Positions 63,450 through 64,000 of a DNA stretch of 64,000 nt are shown in pieces (positions within the stretch are counted from its first letter, which is position 1; every line of letters begins with the position of its first letter). The stretch is from Sycobia sp. Sy_11 (lineage: Eukaryota; Arthropoda; Insecta; Hymenoptera; Epichrysomallidae). The stretch is taken from contig JACCIC010000002.1 of assembly GCA_018907035.1 (NCBI GenBank), positions 7,559,001 through 7,623,000 on the forward strand, in the 5' to 3' direction. Below the pieces are notes generated by a model that worked only from the letters and a program-made list of their open reading frames with translations, ran no database searches and was not told where the DNA came from. Made by a program: the position numbers and the translations under genes.

Positions 63450-63840
63450 GGGTGAACTGTAAAGCGCCACCAATTCTTATATGAATACAGATGTAGAAGA
63501 AATTACTAAAGTGTTACATTACAACTACGGACAGTAGGATCACTAAATCCAATACATTATGAAGAATTTATATATTCACTGGTAGTAAGTTCTAATTATA
63601 TATAAAAAGCTAATTGAATTAATAATTCTTTTTGGAGTTTCAAAATTAATCTCGTCTACAGTAAATCTCGTTCTTCTTATTAACAGTATTGAAAAATTGA
63701 AAAATTTCACCGATACGTGTATATAAAATGTAAATAAAATGCATCGCGTCAGCAAATAAGCAAATAACAATCGCTTCCAACTATCTTTTCTCGACACGGC
63801 ACGACTAACCAGCCCGCCGAAGCTCGAGAGATATTTCATT
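63450..63840. other. AT-rich stretch, no gene seen
   Basis: AT-rich with an 87-codon minus-strand frame (63576-63839) of unknown product that ends against the AGC repeat. Confidence 0.45.
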
Positions 63841-63851
63841 GCTGTCGCGGT

Positions 63852-63886
<35 letters not shown>

Positions 63887-63890
63887 TAGC
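63852..63890 (+). repeat. (AGC)n triplet repeat
   Basis: About ten perfect AGC units followed by AAC AGT AGC. On the plus strand one frame is open through it (Gly then Ser repeats, ending at 63951-63953). It could equally be read as Gln or Ala repeats in other frames. Confidence 0.95.
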
Positions 63891-64000
63891 AGAATATCAG
63901 CAGCGGCAGCGAGAGCGGTAACCGGCGGCAGGCGGAACGAGATGGTAGCATAAAAAGCCGCCGCCGCCGCCGGCTATGTGACGCGACCTCTCCCAGCCCC
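63891..64000. other. GC-rich right edge with (GCC)5
   Basis: GC-rich DNA with a (GCC)5 run at 63958-63972 preceded by GCATAAAAAGCC, which resembles a TATA box. Together with the AGC repeat this has the look of a 5' exon or promoter region, but the window ends before this can be judged. Confidence 0.35.

Overview
This window reads as non-coding nuclear DNA from an insect. It is most likely hymenopteran, because CpG-containing words (CGCG, TCGA, TCGCGA) are frequent rather than depleted, AT-rich and CpG-rich blocks alternate every one to several kb, microsatellites are very dense, and the retroelement fossils belong to families common in insects. The species, and whether this is a gene desert or a very large intron, cannot be told from the window. 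I found no protein-coding gene, tRNA, rRNA or recognisable miRNA that I can defend. The longest open frames lie on purine- or pyrimidine-biased strands, run into microsatellites, or have an equally open frame opposite them.

Layout: 1-4330 is CpG-rich DNA crowded with CT, CA, AG, ACGC and AT arrays. 4331-7030 is AT-rich unique sequence. 7031-7560 is a CpG-rich patch. 7561-8660 is a repeat cluster holding the diverged inverted repeat 7650-7812/8085-8218, a two-unit tandem repeat, and one copy of a dispersed repeat whose second, inverted copy is at 14114-14255. 9230-15100 is mostly AT-rich with several CT arrays and an (AT)(GT) array. 15101-21760 is mixed unique sequence. 21765-22222 is a decayed LINE. 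24785-25230 combines a TA/AC/TA array with a ~110-bp tandem repeat. 27690-30300 is CpG-rich. 33618-34675 is a decayed Penelope-like element with both reverse transcriptase and GIY-YIG remains. 36150-39700 and 42040-43900 are CpG-rich. 45140-46310 is strongly purine-biased. 46834-47124 is a second LINE fossil beside a TA/GT array. 50064-50099 is a perfect inverted repeat. 54540-56170, 57230-58020 and 60700-61700 are CpG-rich with CT/AG arrays. 63136-63449 carries short terminal-inverted-repeat-like arms. The right edge (63841-64000) has AGC and GCC triplet repeats in GC-rich DNA.

No genes can be shown to work together. The supportable content is mobile-element remains, simple repeats and foldback sequences. 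The long unique stretches could hold enhancers or conserved non-coding elements, but only comparison with related genomes would show that. The best unassigned coding candidate is the open frame at 10802-11260, which I could not match to any family.
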